DNA of 64,000 nt. It comes from Burkholderiaceae bacterium. GTDB lineage: Bacteria; Pseudomonadota; Gammaproteobacteria; Burkholderiales; Burkholderiaceae_C. This document shows positions 33,097 to 42,021 of this stretch, piece by piece. Where the stretch lies: NCBI GenBank assembly GCA_024235855.1, contig JACKLN010000005.1, positions 279,812 through 343,811 on the forward strand, given 5' to 3'. How positions within the stretch are numbered: position 1 is the stretch's first letter; the number at the start of each line of letters is the position of its first letter. The notes below the pieces were generated by a model. That model had not been told where the DNA came from. It searched no databases and was given only the letters and a program-made list of their open reading frames with translations. Made by a program: the position numbers and the translations under genes.

Positions 33097-34083
33097 ATGA
33101 AGCGTTCCTGCCTCACCCTGGCGCTGCTCGGCGCCCTGGCCATCGCCGCCCCGATGACGGCCGCGGCACAGACCACCCTGCGCCTGTCCACCTACGTCAA
33201 CGAGGTCGACGTGCGCTACCAGGGCTTCAAGAAGTTCGGCGAGCTCGTGGCCGCGAAGACGCAGGGGCGGGTCAAGGTGGAGGTCTTCCCCTCGTCCACG
33301 CTGCACGGCTGGAGCGAGGGCGTGGACGCCGTGCTCGGCGGCGTCTCCGACATCAGCTGGATGCCCGCCGACAAGCGCCTGCCCTGCTACCGCGTCACGT
33401 CGCTCTACCCGATGGTCGTCGACATGAGCAAGCAGATCGAGCTGGATGCCGCCTATGCGGCGCTGGTGAAGGACGAGGCGGCCAAGGTCGGCCTGATGCC
33501 GCTGATCAACTCCAACTACTCCTACGACCAGGAGTGGTGGTTCAAGACCAAGGACGCCGACCTCTCCAAGCTGGACGGCAAGCTGGTGCGCTCCATCGGC
33601 CCGCTGGTGTCGATGATGATCGAGACCTGGGGCGGCAAGCCGGTGTTCGTGGCGCCCAAGGAGGTCTTCCAGTCGGCCGAGCGCGGCGTGGTCGACGGCA
33701 TCAACATGGGCGTGGCCACCTACAGCGCGTGGAAGCTCTGGGGCGTGATGCCGCACATGGTCAAGGCCAACCTCTTCTACGGCAACATCATCTACATGAT
33801 CAACAAGAAGAAGTTCGACGGCCTGAGCCCGGCGGACCAGGCCGCCGTGCTGGCCGCGGCGCGCGAGTCCGAGGTCTGGCTGAAGCCGGAGTACGAGAAG
33901 TTCGTCGACACCAGCATCGCCGACGCCGTCAAGCAGGGCGGTACGGTCACCGCGGTGGCGCCGGCCAAGCGCAAGGCCATGGTCGACCAGATCGCCGCCA
34001 AGTGGACGCCCGAGGTCGACACCGCCTGCGGTGCCGACATGGCCGGCAAGGTGCGCGCGCTGTTCGCCAAGAACGGGCTCTGA
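33097..34083 (+). CDS. TRAP transporter solute receptor (DctP family)
   Basis: 328 residues from ATG 33097 with GGAG upstream. Signal peptide to about residue 25 (PMTAAAQ), then TTLRLSTYVNEVDVRYQ. DctP features are GRVKVEVFPSSTLHGWSEG (about 61-79), GGVSDISWMPAD and the conserved Arg in KLVRSIGPLVSMM that binds the ligand carboxylate. The periplasmic receptor hands an organic acid to the DctQM membrane pair encoded just downstream (18 bp and 15 bp gaps). Ligand unknown; the adjacent PLP enzyme hints at an amino or sulphur-containing acid. Confidence 0.9.
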   Translation: MKRSCLTLALLGALAIAAPMTAAAQTTLRLSTYVNEVDVRYQGFKKFGELVAAKTQGRVKVEVFPSSTLHGWSEGVDAVLGGVSDISWMPADKRLPCYRVTSLYPMVVDMSKQIELDAAYAALVKDEAAKVGLMPLINSNYSYDQEWWFKTKDADLSKLDGKLVRSIGPLVSMMIETWGGKPVFVAPKEVFQSAERGVVDGINMGVATYSAWKLWGVMPHMVKANLFYGNIIYMINKKKFDGLSPADQAAVLAAARESEVWLKPEYEKFVDTSIADAVKQGGTVTAVAPAKRKAMVDQIAAKWTPEVDTACGADMAGKVRALFAKNGL

Positions 34084-34101
34084 GCCCAGGCCGAGCACCA
34101 C

Positions 34102-34608
34102 ATGCTGGACAGCCTGTTGCGCGGCGTCGAGCGGCTGGCCGTGGGGCTGGCCGGGCTCGGCGCGGCCATCATCGTCGTGCAGATGGCCTGGATCTCGTAC
34201 GGCGTGTTCATGCGCTACGTGCTGTCCAGCCCCGACGGCACGGTGACCGAGGCCACCGCGCTGCTGCTCTTCCCCGCCGCCTTCCTGGGCCTGGCCTACG
34301 CGCTGAAGGAGGACGCCTACCCCAAGGTGTCCTTCCTGCCCGATGCGCTGGGCCCGGGCGGGCGCAAGGCGCTGGAGGTGCTGAACCTGCTGCTGATGCT
34401 GGCGGTGGGCGGCTTCTTCGCCATCGCGGCCTACGACGCCACGCTCAAGTCCTGGGACTCGGGCGCCGCGTCGGAGATCCTGCTCTGGCCGCGCTACCTG
34501 TTCTGGGCGCCGGGGGCGCTGGCGCTCATCGTCTTCTCGCTGCACGTCGCCCTGAAGCTGGCGGTGGTGCTGACCTCGCCGGTCGACGCGTTCCGGCGTG
34601 CCGGCTGA
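34102..34608 (+). CDS. TRAP transporter small permease (DctQ family)
   Basis: 168 residues with four predicted membrane helices (about 12-35, 50-72, 88-108 and 130-152). The WISYGVFMRYVL segment with TVTEATALLLFPAAFLGLAYAL is the usual DctQ core. It forms the small subunit of the sodium-driven transporter with the large subunit that follows after 15 bp. No clear Shine-Dalgarno is visible, so it is probably translated by coupling. Confidence 0.88.
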   Translation: MLDSLLRGVERLAVGLAGLGAAIIVVQMAWISYGVFMRYVLSSPDGTVTEATALLLFPAAFLGLAYALKEDAYPKVSFLPDALGPGGRKALEVLNLLLMLAVGGFFAIAAYDATLKSWDSGAASEILLWPRYLFWAPGALALIVFSLHVALKLAVVLTSPVDAFRRAG

Positions 34609-34623
34609 ACCAGGAGCCTGCGC

Positions 34624-35925
34624 ATGGAGTGGTACCACGTCGGCATCGGGCTGCTGGGCCTGCTGATGCTGTTCATCGGCATCGGGCTGCCGATCCCGTT
34701 CGCGCTGGCGGCGGCGTCGATGCCCTTCCTCTTCTACATCCAGGGCTGGTCGACGGCGCTGGTCAGCAGCGAGCTCAAGCTCTGGGGGGTGTGGATCGAC
34801 TACATCCTGCTGGCGGTGCCGCTGTTCGTGTTCCTGGGCGAACTGATCGGGCGCTCGTCCATCGGCCCCAACCTCTACCAGTTCATGCACCGCGGCGTGC
34901 GCGTGCGCGGCTCCGCCGCCTACGGCAGCATCGCCGCCTGCGCCGGCTTCGGCGCCGTGTGCGGCTCCTCGATGGTGGGCTCGCTCACCATCGGCGGCGT
35001 GGCGCTGCCGGAGATGAAGAAGCTGGGCTACGACAGCCGCCTGGCCAGCGGCGTGCTGGCCGCCGGCGGCACGCTGAGCGTGCTGATCCCGCCCAGCCTG
35101 ATCCTGCTCTTCTACGGCATCGTCACCGACACCTCGATCGGCGAACTGTTCATCGCCGGCATGGTGCCGGGCCTGGTGCTGGTGCTGCTGTTCTGCGTGG
35201 TGGTCTACGTCTGGGGCCGACTGCACCCGTCGCACATCCCGGAGGTGGACCGCACGGCGCGCAGCAGCCTGCGCGAGATGGCCGCCTCGGTGGGACCGAT
35301 CTTCGCGATCGGACTGGTGATCACGCTGTCCATCTACACCGGCATCGCCACGCCCACCGAGGCCGCCGGCGTGGCGGCGCTGCTGACCATCGTGCTGGCC
35401 TTCGGCGTGGGCGGGCTGACGATCCAGGGCTTCAAGGACGCGCTGATGGCCACCATGCGCACCATGGGCTATCTGGGTCTGCTGCTGTCGGCCGGCGTGC
35501 TGTTCGGCTTCGTGCTCACCTACTACCGCGTGCCGCAGCAGTTCACCGAGCTGTTCCTGACCTGGGAACTGGGGCCCTACATGGTGCTGGCCATCGTCAT
35601 CGCGTTCTACATCGTGCTGGGCATGTTCCTGGAGCCGGTGTCGATGACCTTCATCACCCTGCCCACCATCTTCCCGCTGATGCAGGCCGCCGGCTTCGAC
35701 ATGATCTGGTTCGGCATCGTCTACACGATCACGATGGAGATCGCGGTGCTCACGCCGCCGGTGGGCCTGAACCTCTACGTGATCCAGGGCATCAGCCGCG
35801 GCACCATCGCCATCGGCGAGGTGATCCACGGCTGCCTGCCCTTCATCGCCAGCATGGTGGTGCTGATCGCGCTGCTGATCGCGCTGCCGGAGACGGCCAC
35901 CTGGCTGCCCGCGACGCTGAAGTGA
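34624..35925 (+). CDS. TRAP transporter large permease (DctM family)
   Basis: 433 residues with about twelve hydrophobic segments, the sodium-coupled transport subunit. Family motifs include GAVCGSSMVGSLTIGGVALPEM (about 115-136 region), LAAGGTLSVLIPPSLILLFYG (about 144-164 region), ATPTEAAGVAAL and MEIAVLTPPVGLNLYVIQGI near the C-terminus. AGGAG lies before ATG 34624. The stop overlaps a GTG start of the hydrolase gene, so the receptor, both permeases and the hydrolase are one unit. Confidence 0.93.
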   Translation: MEWYHVGIGLLGLLMLFIGIGLPIPFALAAASMPFLFYIQGWSTALVSSELKLWGVWIDYILLAVPLFVFLGELIGRSSIGPNLYQFMHRGVRVRGSAAYGSIAACAGFGAVCGSSMVGSLTIGGVALPEMKKLGYDSRLASGVLAAGGTLSVLIPPSLILLFYGIVTDTSIGELFIAGMVPGLVLVLLFCVVVYVWGRLHPSHIPEVDRTARSSLREMAASVGPIFAIGLVITLSIYTGIATPTEAAGVAALLTIVLAFGVGGLTIQGFKDALMATMRTMGYLGLLLSAGVLFGFVLTYYRVPQQFTELFLTWELGPYMVLAIVIAFYIVLGMFLEPVSMTFITLPTIFPLMQAAGFDMIWFGIVYTITMEIAVLTPPVGLNLYVIQGISRGTIAIGEVIHGCLPFIASMVVLIALLIALPETATWLPATLK

Positions 35926-36695
35926 GCACCGCACCGGTCCTGCCCGTCCGCCGTGCCGGACGCGGCCCGGCGCTGGTGCTGGTGCACGGCTACCTGGGCG
36001 GCTCGGCCCAGTGGTCGGCCGAGATCGCGCAGTGGCAGGACGGTTTCGACGTGATCGCGGTGGACTTGGCCGGCTATGGCCAGGCGAACGCGCTGCCCGC
36101 GCCCACCGCGATGGCCGACCATGCCCGTGCCGTGCTGGCCACGCTGGACCACCTGGGCGTCGGCCGCTTCCACCTGCTGGGCCACTCGATGGGCGGCATG
36201 GTGGTGCAGGACCTGGTGCACCAGGCGCCGCAGCGCGTGGACCGCCTGGTGCTGTACGGCACCGGGCCGCTGGGGTCGATCCCGGGGCGCTTCGAGACCA
36301 TGGCGCGCTCGCGTGAGCGCCTGGCCGCCGACGGCGTGGCCGCCACGGCGCGCCGCATCTGTGCCACCTGGCTGCTGGACCAGGCTGCGTCGCCGGCCTA
36401 CCCGGCGCTGGCCGACCTGGCCACGCAGGCCAGCGCACAGGCCGCCGAGGCCGGGCTGTGGGCAATGGAGGGCTGGGACGGCCGCGCGTGGCTGCCCGCC
36501 ATCGGTTCGCCGACCCTGGTGCTGTGGGGCGAGCACGACCGCAGCTACGGCTGGAGCCAGGTGGAGCAGCTGTGGCGCGGCATCTCCGGCGCGTCGCTGG
36601 CCGTGGTGCCGGCCTGTGCGCATGCGCTGCACCTGGAGCGGCCGGCGCTGTTCCACACCCTGGTGCGCGAGTTCCTGGAGAGCGCCCGCCGCTGA
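35922..36695 (+). CDS. Alpha/beta hydrolase
   Basis: 257 residues from GTG 35922, which overlaps the DctM stop (GTGA); no later start preserves the N-terminal strand. HGYLGGSAQW (about 21-30) is the oxyanion loop, LLGHSMGGM (about 82-90) the nucleophile elbow with Ser, and CAHALHLE near residue 234 the catalytic His. GEHDRSYGW gives the acid. Typical of small ester or lactone hydrolases. In this operon it probably acts on, or downstream of, the imported compound. Confidence 0.82.
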   Translation: MSTAPVLPVRRAGRGPALVLVHGYLGGSAQWSAEIAQWQDGFDVIAVDLAGYGQANALPAPTAMADHARAVLATLDHLGVGRFHLLGHSMGGMVVQDLVHQAPQRVDRLVLYGTGPLGSIPGRFETMARSRERLAADGVAATARRICATWLLDQAASPAYPALADLATQASAQAAEAGLWAMEGWDGRAWLPAIGSPTLVLWGEHDRSYGWSQVEQLWRGISGASLAVVPACAHALHLERPALFHTLVREFLESARR

Positions 36696-36744
36696 GGTCC
36701 CGGCTCCGCCACCGACAATGCAGGCCGACCACCGGAGCGGCAGC

Positions 36745-37674
36745 ATGGAACTGAAGTGGCTGGACGACTACATCGCGCTCATCGACACCGGCAGCTTCTC
36801 GGCCGCGGCACAGCGCCGGCACGTGTCGCAGCCGGCCTTCTCGCGCCGCATCCAGATGCTCGAGGCCTGGCTCGGCGTGACGCTGATCGACCGCAGCCGC
36901 AAGCCGCTGCGCATGACGCCGCTGGCCGCGGAGCACCAACGCGCCTTCCGCAGCCTGGTGGCGCGCATCTACGAGTTCCGCGCCACGCTCAACGCCGCGG
37001 CGATGGACGGCACCGGCATCACCATCGCCGCACAGCACACGCTGGCGGCGGCCTACGTGCCCGGTGTGCTGGCCCGGCTGCAGAGCCTGGTCCCGGGCCA
37101 GCGCTACCGCATCCGATCGGAGAACCGCACCGACAGCGTGGCCATGCTGATGCGCGGCCAGGCCGAGATCCTGATCACCTACGAGACCGCGCAGACGCCC
37201 TGCGGTGTCCCGGCGGCCCTGGCCCGACGCGAGGTGCTGGGCAGCGACACGCTGGTGCTGGTGGCCGGCCCCGGGCTGCACGACAGCCTCAGTCGCGCCG
37301 GCGCCGGCGACGCGGTGCCGATGCTGAGCTTCCCGCCGGAGAGCTTCTTCGGCCAGGTCGTGCGGGCCGACGCGATGCCCGAGCTGATGCGCCGGCATCC
37401 GGTGGTCGTGCGCTGCGTCAGCGAGTTCGCCATGGGCCTGCGCGAGCTGACGCTGATCGGCCAGGGCGCGGCCTGGCTGCCGGCGTCGCTGATCCGCGAC
37501 GACCTGCGCCACAAGCGGCTGCTGCCGCTGCCAGCGCTGGGCCAATCGGTGCCGATGGAGATCGTGGCCTACCTGGCCACGCCGGACGACCTGGACGATG
37601 CCGACCTCGAAGCACGGCTGCAGGCGCTGCGCGCGGCGGGTGCCGCGGGACGACCACGGCGCAGCGGGCGATGA
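36745..37674 (+). CDS. LysR-family transcription regulator
   Basis: 309 residues from ATG 36745, with GGAG upstream. N-terminal helix-turn-helix: DYIALIDTGSFSAAAQRRHV followed by SQPAFSRRIQMLEAWLGV (about 7-45). The C-terminal effector domain runs from about 90 to 295. It sits 49 bp after the hydrolase on the same strand, at the end of the TRAP operon, and so is the obvious candidate regulator of that operon or of the divergent urt region. Effector unknown. The next gene is convergent, 25 bp away. Confidence 0.9.
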   Translation: MELKWLDDYIALIDTGSFSAAAQRRHVSQPAFSRRIQMLEAWLGVTLIDRSRKPLRMTPLAAEHQRAFRSLVARIYEFRATLNAAAMDGTGITIAAQHTLAAAYVPGVLARLQSLVPGQRYRIRSENRTDSVAMLMRGQAEILITYETAQTPCGVPAALARREVLGSDTLVLVAGPGLHDSLSRAGAGDAVPMLSFPPESFFGQVVRADAMPELMRRHPVVVRCVSEFAMGLRELTLIGQGAAWLPASLIRDDLRHKRLLPLPALGQSVPMEIVAYLATPDDLDDADLEARLQALRAAGAAGRPRRSGR

Positions 37675-37699
37675 CGCCGATGCCGTCGAGGGGCCGGGC

Positions 37700-38161
37700 T
37701 CAGCCGCTGCCGTCGCGGGCGCGGATGCGCGCGTGCTGCAGCGCCGCCTGCGGCACATGCAGCAGGTCGGCAATGCGCCACATCACGTGCCGCTCGTGCG
37801 CATCCAGCGTGCCGTCGGCATAGGCCACTTCCCACATCAGCTCGACCATGCGCAGCTTGCGCGGCATGTCGAAGTGGCGGTTGATGCGGTCGGTGAAGGC
37901 GAACAGGTCGGTGGCCTGGCGCGCCGTGGCCTCGGCCAGTTCGGCCAGACGCGCCGCCTCGTCCGCGGCCAGCCCGAACTTCTCGCGCAGCGCGGCCAGC
38001 ACCTTGGCGCGTTCGGCGTCGTAGAAGGCCGGGTCGGCCCGCATCACCTCCACCAGCATCACGGCCGTGGCCAGCTGCAGGGCGTGGTCTTCGGACGCCG
38101 GGTCGGCGCCGGGCGCCGGGGGCAGCAGGCTGTCGAACAGGTCCTTGAGCGTCTTGAGCAT
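37700..38161 (-). CDS. TerB-like (tellurite-resistance fold) protein
   Basis: 153 residues from ATG 38161. All-helical TerB-family protein: LQLATAVMLVEVMRADP (about 36-52), then FDMPRKLRMVELMWEVAYADGTLDAHE spread over about 96-122 and WRIADLLHVP. The acidic D-x-x-L-D-x-x-E pattern is the predicted metal site of TerB proteins. There are no ter-operon neighbours, and a tellurite phenotype is not implied. Orphan gene between convergent and co-directional neighbours. Confidence 0.78.
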   Translation of the reverse strand: MLKTLKDLFDSLLPPAPGADPASEDHALQLATAVMLVEVMRADPAFYDAERAKVLAALREKFGLAADEAARLAELAEATARQATDLFAFTDRINRHFDMPRKLRMVELMWEVAYADGTLDAHERHVMWRIADLLHVPQAALQHARIRARDGSG

Positions 38162-38222
38162 GGCGGCATCTTGACATGGCCACCATGGCATCGCGGGCGC
38201 AAGGCCGATCAGGATCCCGGGC

Positions 38223-38807
38223 TCAGTTGAAGGTGCAGCTGCCGCCTTCGCAGATCACGCTGCTGCCGTTGGTGCCGATGAAACCCACGGTGCCACCGCC
38301 GCCGATGACGCTGCCGCCGCGCCAGTCGTGCCCACCGGTCAGCCACTTCGGCCGCTGCGGCCTGGCGTAGAGGTTCCACGCCGGCGGGCCGCCTTCGACC
38401 CCGGCCGTGCCGTCGGCCTCGAGCCAGTAGCGGCCGGGACGCACCTGGCCGTAGGCGGCCCGCAGGCGCTGGATCTCCTGCGGGTGCAGTTCGCGCCCGT
38501 TGACGAAGACGCCGCTGCCGCGCCCCGACACACCCGGCGGCATCGGCGCGGGCACCGGCAGCGCGGGTGGCAGCCTGCCGATGCTCGGCCCACCGACGTG
38601 GCCCCACAGCCCGGCGCGCGGGTCGTACCAGAAGCGGCCTGCCAGCGGCGGTGCGCCGAGCCTCTGGTGCAGCGCCTTCACCTGGGCGGCGCTCAGCCAC
38701 CGGCCGTTGACCTCGACGCGCGGTGGCGCCGGCTCGGCACGCGCCACGGCGGCCACCAGGGCGGCCAGCATGGCGAGGCATCGGCGGCGGTTCAGCGCAG
38801 CGTGCAT
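38223..38807 (-). CDS. Secreted protein with two internal repeats, unknown function
   Basis: 194 residues with a signal peptide (RRRCLAMLAALVAAVARA). The mature part contains two copies of an approximately 50-residue unit. One reads VEVNGRWL.. then GRFWYDPRAGLWGHVGGP (about 31-74); the other reads VFVNGREL.. then GRYWLEADGTAGVEGGP (about 100-142). Both carry a VNGR start, a Q-(V/I)-x-x-L helix and a GGP end. A Gly-rich tail (GGHDWRGGSVIGGGG to GSSVICEGGSCTFN) has two cysteines that may form a disulfide. Its start overlaps the end of the upstream lipoprotein gene by 16 bp, so it is the last of a three-gene operon. Confidence 0.65.
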   Translation of the reverse strand: MHAALNRRRCLAMLAALVAAVARAEPAPPRVEVNGRWLSAAQVKALHQRLGAPPLAGRFWYDPRAGLWGHVGGPSIGRLPPALPVPAPMPPGVSGRGSGVFVNGRELHPQEIQRLRAAYGQVRPGRYWLEADGTAGVEGGPPAWNLYARPQRPKWLTGGHDWRGGSVIGGGGTVGFIGTNGSSVICEGGSCTFN

Positions 38808-39661
38808 GGTCCGGCCTGGGGTTCGAGCTGATCGACGGTGACGGTCTGGTCGCCGGCGCCGAACTGGCCACGGATCAGGTCGTGGTCGTCGAAGCTGCCG
38901 GCGAAGTCGGCATAGAAGCGGTCGCCCACGCGGCGGTAGATGCCGTAGCCGCGGGTGACGTTGGGCTGGCTGGCACCGGTGACCCACACGTCGCGCTGGC
39001 GGAACACCGACCCGGCCACCGGCAGGTCGAAAGGCACGGCGGCGTGCACGAACTCCAGTGCGTTCTCCTCGTCGCTGGCAGCACCGACGCGGATGCTCGG
39101 GCAGCGGTACTGCCGGTGCGCCTCGCCGGGGTCGTTCTCGCCATGGCCCATGGCCACGCAGCGCATCGACGGTGTCTCGAACCCGCCGACCAGGCCCAGG
39201 CGCATCACCAGGCGCGTCGTCGTCTCGTCCAGCGGCAGCACCGGGTTGTTCAGCGCGACCAGCCGCAGCGCACCCCCGGCGTAGGTGTAGCTGCCGCCGA
39301 AGCGGACCTCCTGGTGGTTGTCGAGTTCGAGGTCGACATGGAAGCTGCCATCTCGGTGCAGGTAGAAGAAGTACAGCAGGCGGCTGTTCAGGCGCTCGCA
39401 GGCGTAGGCCACCTCGAAGGGCCGGTCGGGCACCGGCGGAAACGTGCGGGCGATCTCGGCGGCCAAGGCGGCGGCGTCGGGCGTCACCGGGGCACCGCCC
39501 GCGTTGCCGCCGGCAGGCACGCTCCCGCCGCCACCACCACCGCAGCCGGCCAGCGCCGCGGCGACCAGCACGGCGCACAGCCAGGCGCCCGACGCGCGCA
39601 GCGTCGCCGGCCGGCGCGTGGCGGCAGGGTGCCTTTGGACCGGGGTGGACATCGAAGACAT
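38792..39661 (-). CDS. Lipoprotein with poly-Gly linker, unknown function
   Basis: 289 residues from ATG 39661, chosen over an upstream TTG because AAAGGA lies 7 bases before it. The signal peptide ends in the lipobox LAGC, followed by six glycines, so the mature protein is anchored by a lipidated Cys and a flexible tether. The body (about 65-285) is beta-rich with paired cysteines (YACERLNS, MRCVAMG, YRCPSI, GPCTLR), a HRDGSFHVDLELDNHQE stretch and a FGGSYTYAGGALRLV stretch. No family recognised. Middle gene of the three-gene unit. Confidence 0.65.
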   Translation of the reverse strand: MSSMSTPVQRHPAATRRPATLRASGAWLCAVLVAAALAGCGGGGGGSVPAGGNAGGAPVTPDAAALAAEIARTFPPVPDRPFEVAYACERLNSRLLYFFYLHRDGSFHVDLELDNHQEVRFGGSYTYAGGALRLVALNNPVLPLDETTTRLVMRLGLVGGFETPSMRCVAMGHGENDPGEAHRQYRCPSIRVGAASDEENALEFVHAAVPFDLPVAGSVFRQRDVWVTGASQPNVTRGYGIYRRVGDRFYADFAGSFDDHDLIRGQFGAGDQTVTVDQLEPQAGPCTLR

Positions 39662-39672
39662 GGAGAGTCCTT

Positions 39673-42021
39673 TCAACGGGGTTCGAAGACGGCCGTGACC
39701 ACGCGGTCGGCCCGCAGCTGCACGCGGCAGAGGTCGCCGGCGCCCGACCCGGCGACCACGTCCGCGACGCTGTCGCAGCCGTCGAAGCGCACGAAGCGCA
39801 CGGCGGGGTCGGTGCTCTCGGCGACCAGGCCGAAGTCCTCGCCCGCCGGCAGGGCCGGCCAGCGGCAGTCGTCGGGGCAGACGCGGAAGCTGTCGACCAT
39901 GCGCACGCGACCGGCCGTCGCACCGGCGCCCGCGCGGGCAATGGTCAGCCAGAGGTACTCGGTCTCGACGGGCACGTCGGCCGGCACGAAGGTGGCGATG
40001 CAGTACCGGTCCGTGTCCATCGTCACGGCGCCGTCACTGCAGTCCTCGTCACTGCTGTAGGCCTCCAGCTGCCAGCCCGGCGCCGGCTGGGCGACGAAGC
40101 TCAGCGTGCTGCCCGCGGCCACCGTCACGTCGCAGCGCGTCTGGCACGGTGTCTCCGCCGGCAGCAGCAGCACGCTGCCGTTGCCGTTGATGTCCATCGA
40201 GAAGCGGGTCGTGGGTGCCGGCGCCGCGTCGCCGGCGAAGTGCACGTCGCAGGCCTGCGCCTGGCCGATGACCAGCACACCTTCTGCGCAGCCGGCGCTG
40301 CCGCCGACCCGGTCCACGGTGTAGCCCTCGTCGGCCATCGGCTGCAGCGTGACCGTGCTGCCGAGTGGCGGCGCGAGCGTGCAGCGGCCCCGGCACAGGG
40401 TGTCACCCGGCTGCACGCGCACCGCGCCGCCGCTGCCGACGGTGAGCGTCAGCGTGCCCGTCTCCAGCGCGCAGCCGCTGCCCTCCAGCCACCGGGCGCG
40501 CAGTTCGCCGTTCACCGGCTCCACCAGCCACACGCGCCCCCCCGCTGCACCGGCGCAGTCGTCCGTGGCGGCGCCGGCGCCCAGCGTCGCCAGCCGTGTG
40601 CCGGTGGGCAGCGCGCCGAGGTCGACGCGCTGTGGCCGTGGCAGCACCAGTGCGCCCCAGGCGCCCCAGGCCCACAGCGTGCCATCGGCCAGCAGTGCGA
40701 AGCTGCGGCCCTCGCCGGCGGCCACGGCCACCGCGGAGGCCGGTAGCGGCACCTGGAACATGCCGCAGTCGTCCACGCGGCATGGGCGGTCCACGGTGTC
40801 GCCGGTGCCGAGCTGGCCGGCGTCGTTGGCGCCGAAGGTGTAGACCTCCCCGAACAGGCCCTGCAGCACGACGTGGGCGCAGGGCGAAAGGCCGGCCACG
40901 AACAGGTCGGGCTTTTCGCCGTTGCAGGCCGCGGCGCGCACGTCGCGCAGCGGCATGTCCACCGCCGTCGGCGTCAGCACCTGCGGTGCCTGCCCGGCCG
41001 TGGCCGCGGGCCGCAGCCACGAGAGCCGGTCGCCCATGCGCCGCAGCAGGAACAGGCCCCGCTCACTGCTGTCGGCCTCGATGGCCTGCCAGCCGTTCAC
41101 CTGCAGCGGGCGAACGTCGATCGACGTCCAGTCCCGGAGACCGAACGGTGCCCACAGACGGTCCTGGCCGTCCATCGTGGCGAACGAGAACCCCCGACCG
41201 TGCAGGGCCACCGCGTCGCCGACGCCCGCCTCGGTGGTCGGCAGCAGTTCGAGACCGCCCCAGGTCAGCAGGCCGCCGGTGTCGGTCAGTGCCGAGGTGG
41301 TGACCCCGGACGGCCACGGCGCCCGGAGCTGACGGCCCGGCCACAGGCGCACCGGCCAAGGCAGTTCCAGCGGCTGCATCTGGCCTGCCGAGGGCAGCGC
41401 GGAGTTGGCGTTCTGGCCCCGGTACACCGGGCGCACCTGGCCAGCGCCGTTGGGGCCGGCACCCCACAGCGCCCCAGTGGCGTCGGTGTAGACCAGGGCC
41501 GTCGCCGCGCTCGGCCAGTCGGCGACCACGGCCACCGCAGGCGGTGTCAGGCTGCCGGGCACCGGCTGCACCTCGAGCAGCAGGCGCGCCGCGTCGACCG
41601 CCAAGCCTGTCGTGCCGGCCCGGATGTCGACGTCGTAGCGCCCGGGCAGGGCATCGGTCCGCGGTGCGATGGTCCAGCGCTGGCACGACGGCGTGCCCAC
41701 ACCGGGCGGGCACGGTGCGGTGACGATGTCGATCCCGGCCACCACCTCGGGCAGGTCGATCTCGTAGCCCGCGATCGCGGTGCCCGCCGGCGCGCCGGCC
41801 AGGTCGACTTGCAGTTCCACGCGGGTGCCCAGCGGCACCTGCAGCGCGGGCGTGTCCAGCGTCACCTGCACCGGCGTCAGGCCGGAGCCTCCGCAGCCAC
41901 TGGCGAGCCCCGCCACCGCGGTCATCGCCGCGAGCCACGCCAGCGGGGCGCACACCCGCCGCCGGCCGAACCGCGCCACCACAGGCGTTCGCCGATCCTG
42001 GTCCCTGCCCCACATCCGCAT
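39673..42021 (-). CDS. Large lipoprotein with RCC1-like propeller and three Cys-paired repeats
   Basis: 782 residues. ATG 42021 is chosen because GGGAGA lies 8 bases upstream; upstream ATGs at 42039 and 42045 lack a site. A signal peptide with lipobox LASGC predicts a lipid anchor. A middle region (about 180-510) has RCC1-like elements (TDATGALWGAGPNGAGQV, VYTFGANDAGQLGTGD, LLADGTLWAWGAWG), suggesting a beta-propeller. The C-terminal 250 residues hold three repeats of about 75 residues, each with a C-x3-C pair and two more Cys (CRGRC, CQTRC, CPDDC), of the bacterial cell-surface repeat type. First gene of the three-gene unit; probably outer-surface, role unknown. Confidence 0.7.
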   Translation of the reverse strand: MRMWGRDQDRRTPVVARFGRRRVCAPLAWLAAMTAVAGLASGCGGSGLTPVQVTLDTPALQVPLGTRVELQVDLAGAPAGTAIAGYEIDLPEVVAGIDIVTAPCPPGVGTPSCQRWTIAPRTDALPGRYDVDIRAGTTGLAVDAARLLLEVQPVPGSLTPPAVAVVADWPSAATALVYTDATGALWGAGPNGAGQVRPVYRGQNANSALPSAGQMQPLELPWPVRLWPGRQLRAPWPSGVTTSALTDTGGLLTWGGLELLPTTEAGVGDAVALHGRGFSFATMDGQDRLWAPFGLRDWTSIDVRPLQVNGWQAIEADSSERGLFLLRRMGDRLSWLRPAATAGQAPQVLTPTAVDMPLRDVRAAACNGEKPDLFVAGLSPCAHVVLQGLFGEVYTFGANDAGQLGTGDTVDRPCRVDDCGMFQVPLPASAVAVAAGEGRSFALLADGTLWAWGAWGALVLPRPQRVDLGALPTGTRLATLGAGAATDDCAGAAGGRVWLVEPVNGELRARWLEGSGCALETGTLTLTVGSGGAVRVQPGDTLCRGRCTLAPPLGSTVTLQPMADEGYTVDRVGGSAGCAEGVLVIGQAQACDVHFAGDAAPAPTTRFSMDINGNGSVLLLPAETPCQTRCDVTVAAGSTLSFVAQPAPGWQLEAYSSDEDCSDGAVTMDTDRYCIATFVPADVPVETEYLWLTIARAGAGATAGRVRMVDSFRVCPDDCRWPALPAGEDFGLVAESTDPAVRFVRFDGCDSVADVVAGSGAGDLCRVQLRADRVVTAVFEPR

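Noticed and set aside
33016..37773. 1585-codon minus-strand open frame
   Set aside because: Antisense to the TRAP/hydrolase/LysR genes, low-complexity His/Gln/Arg composition and no motif; the plus-strand genes are unambiguous.
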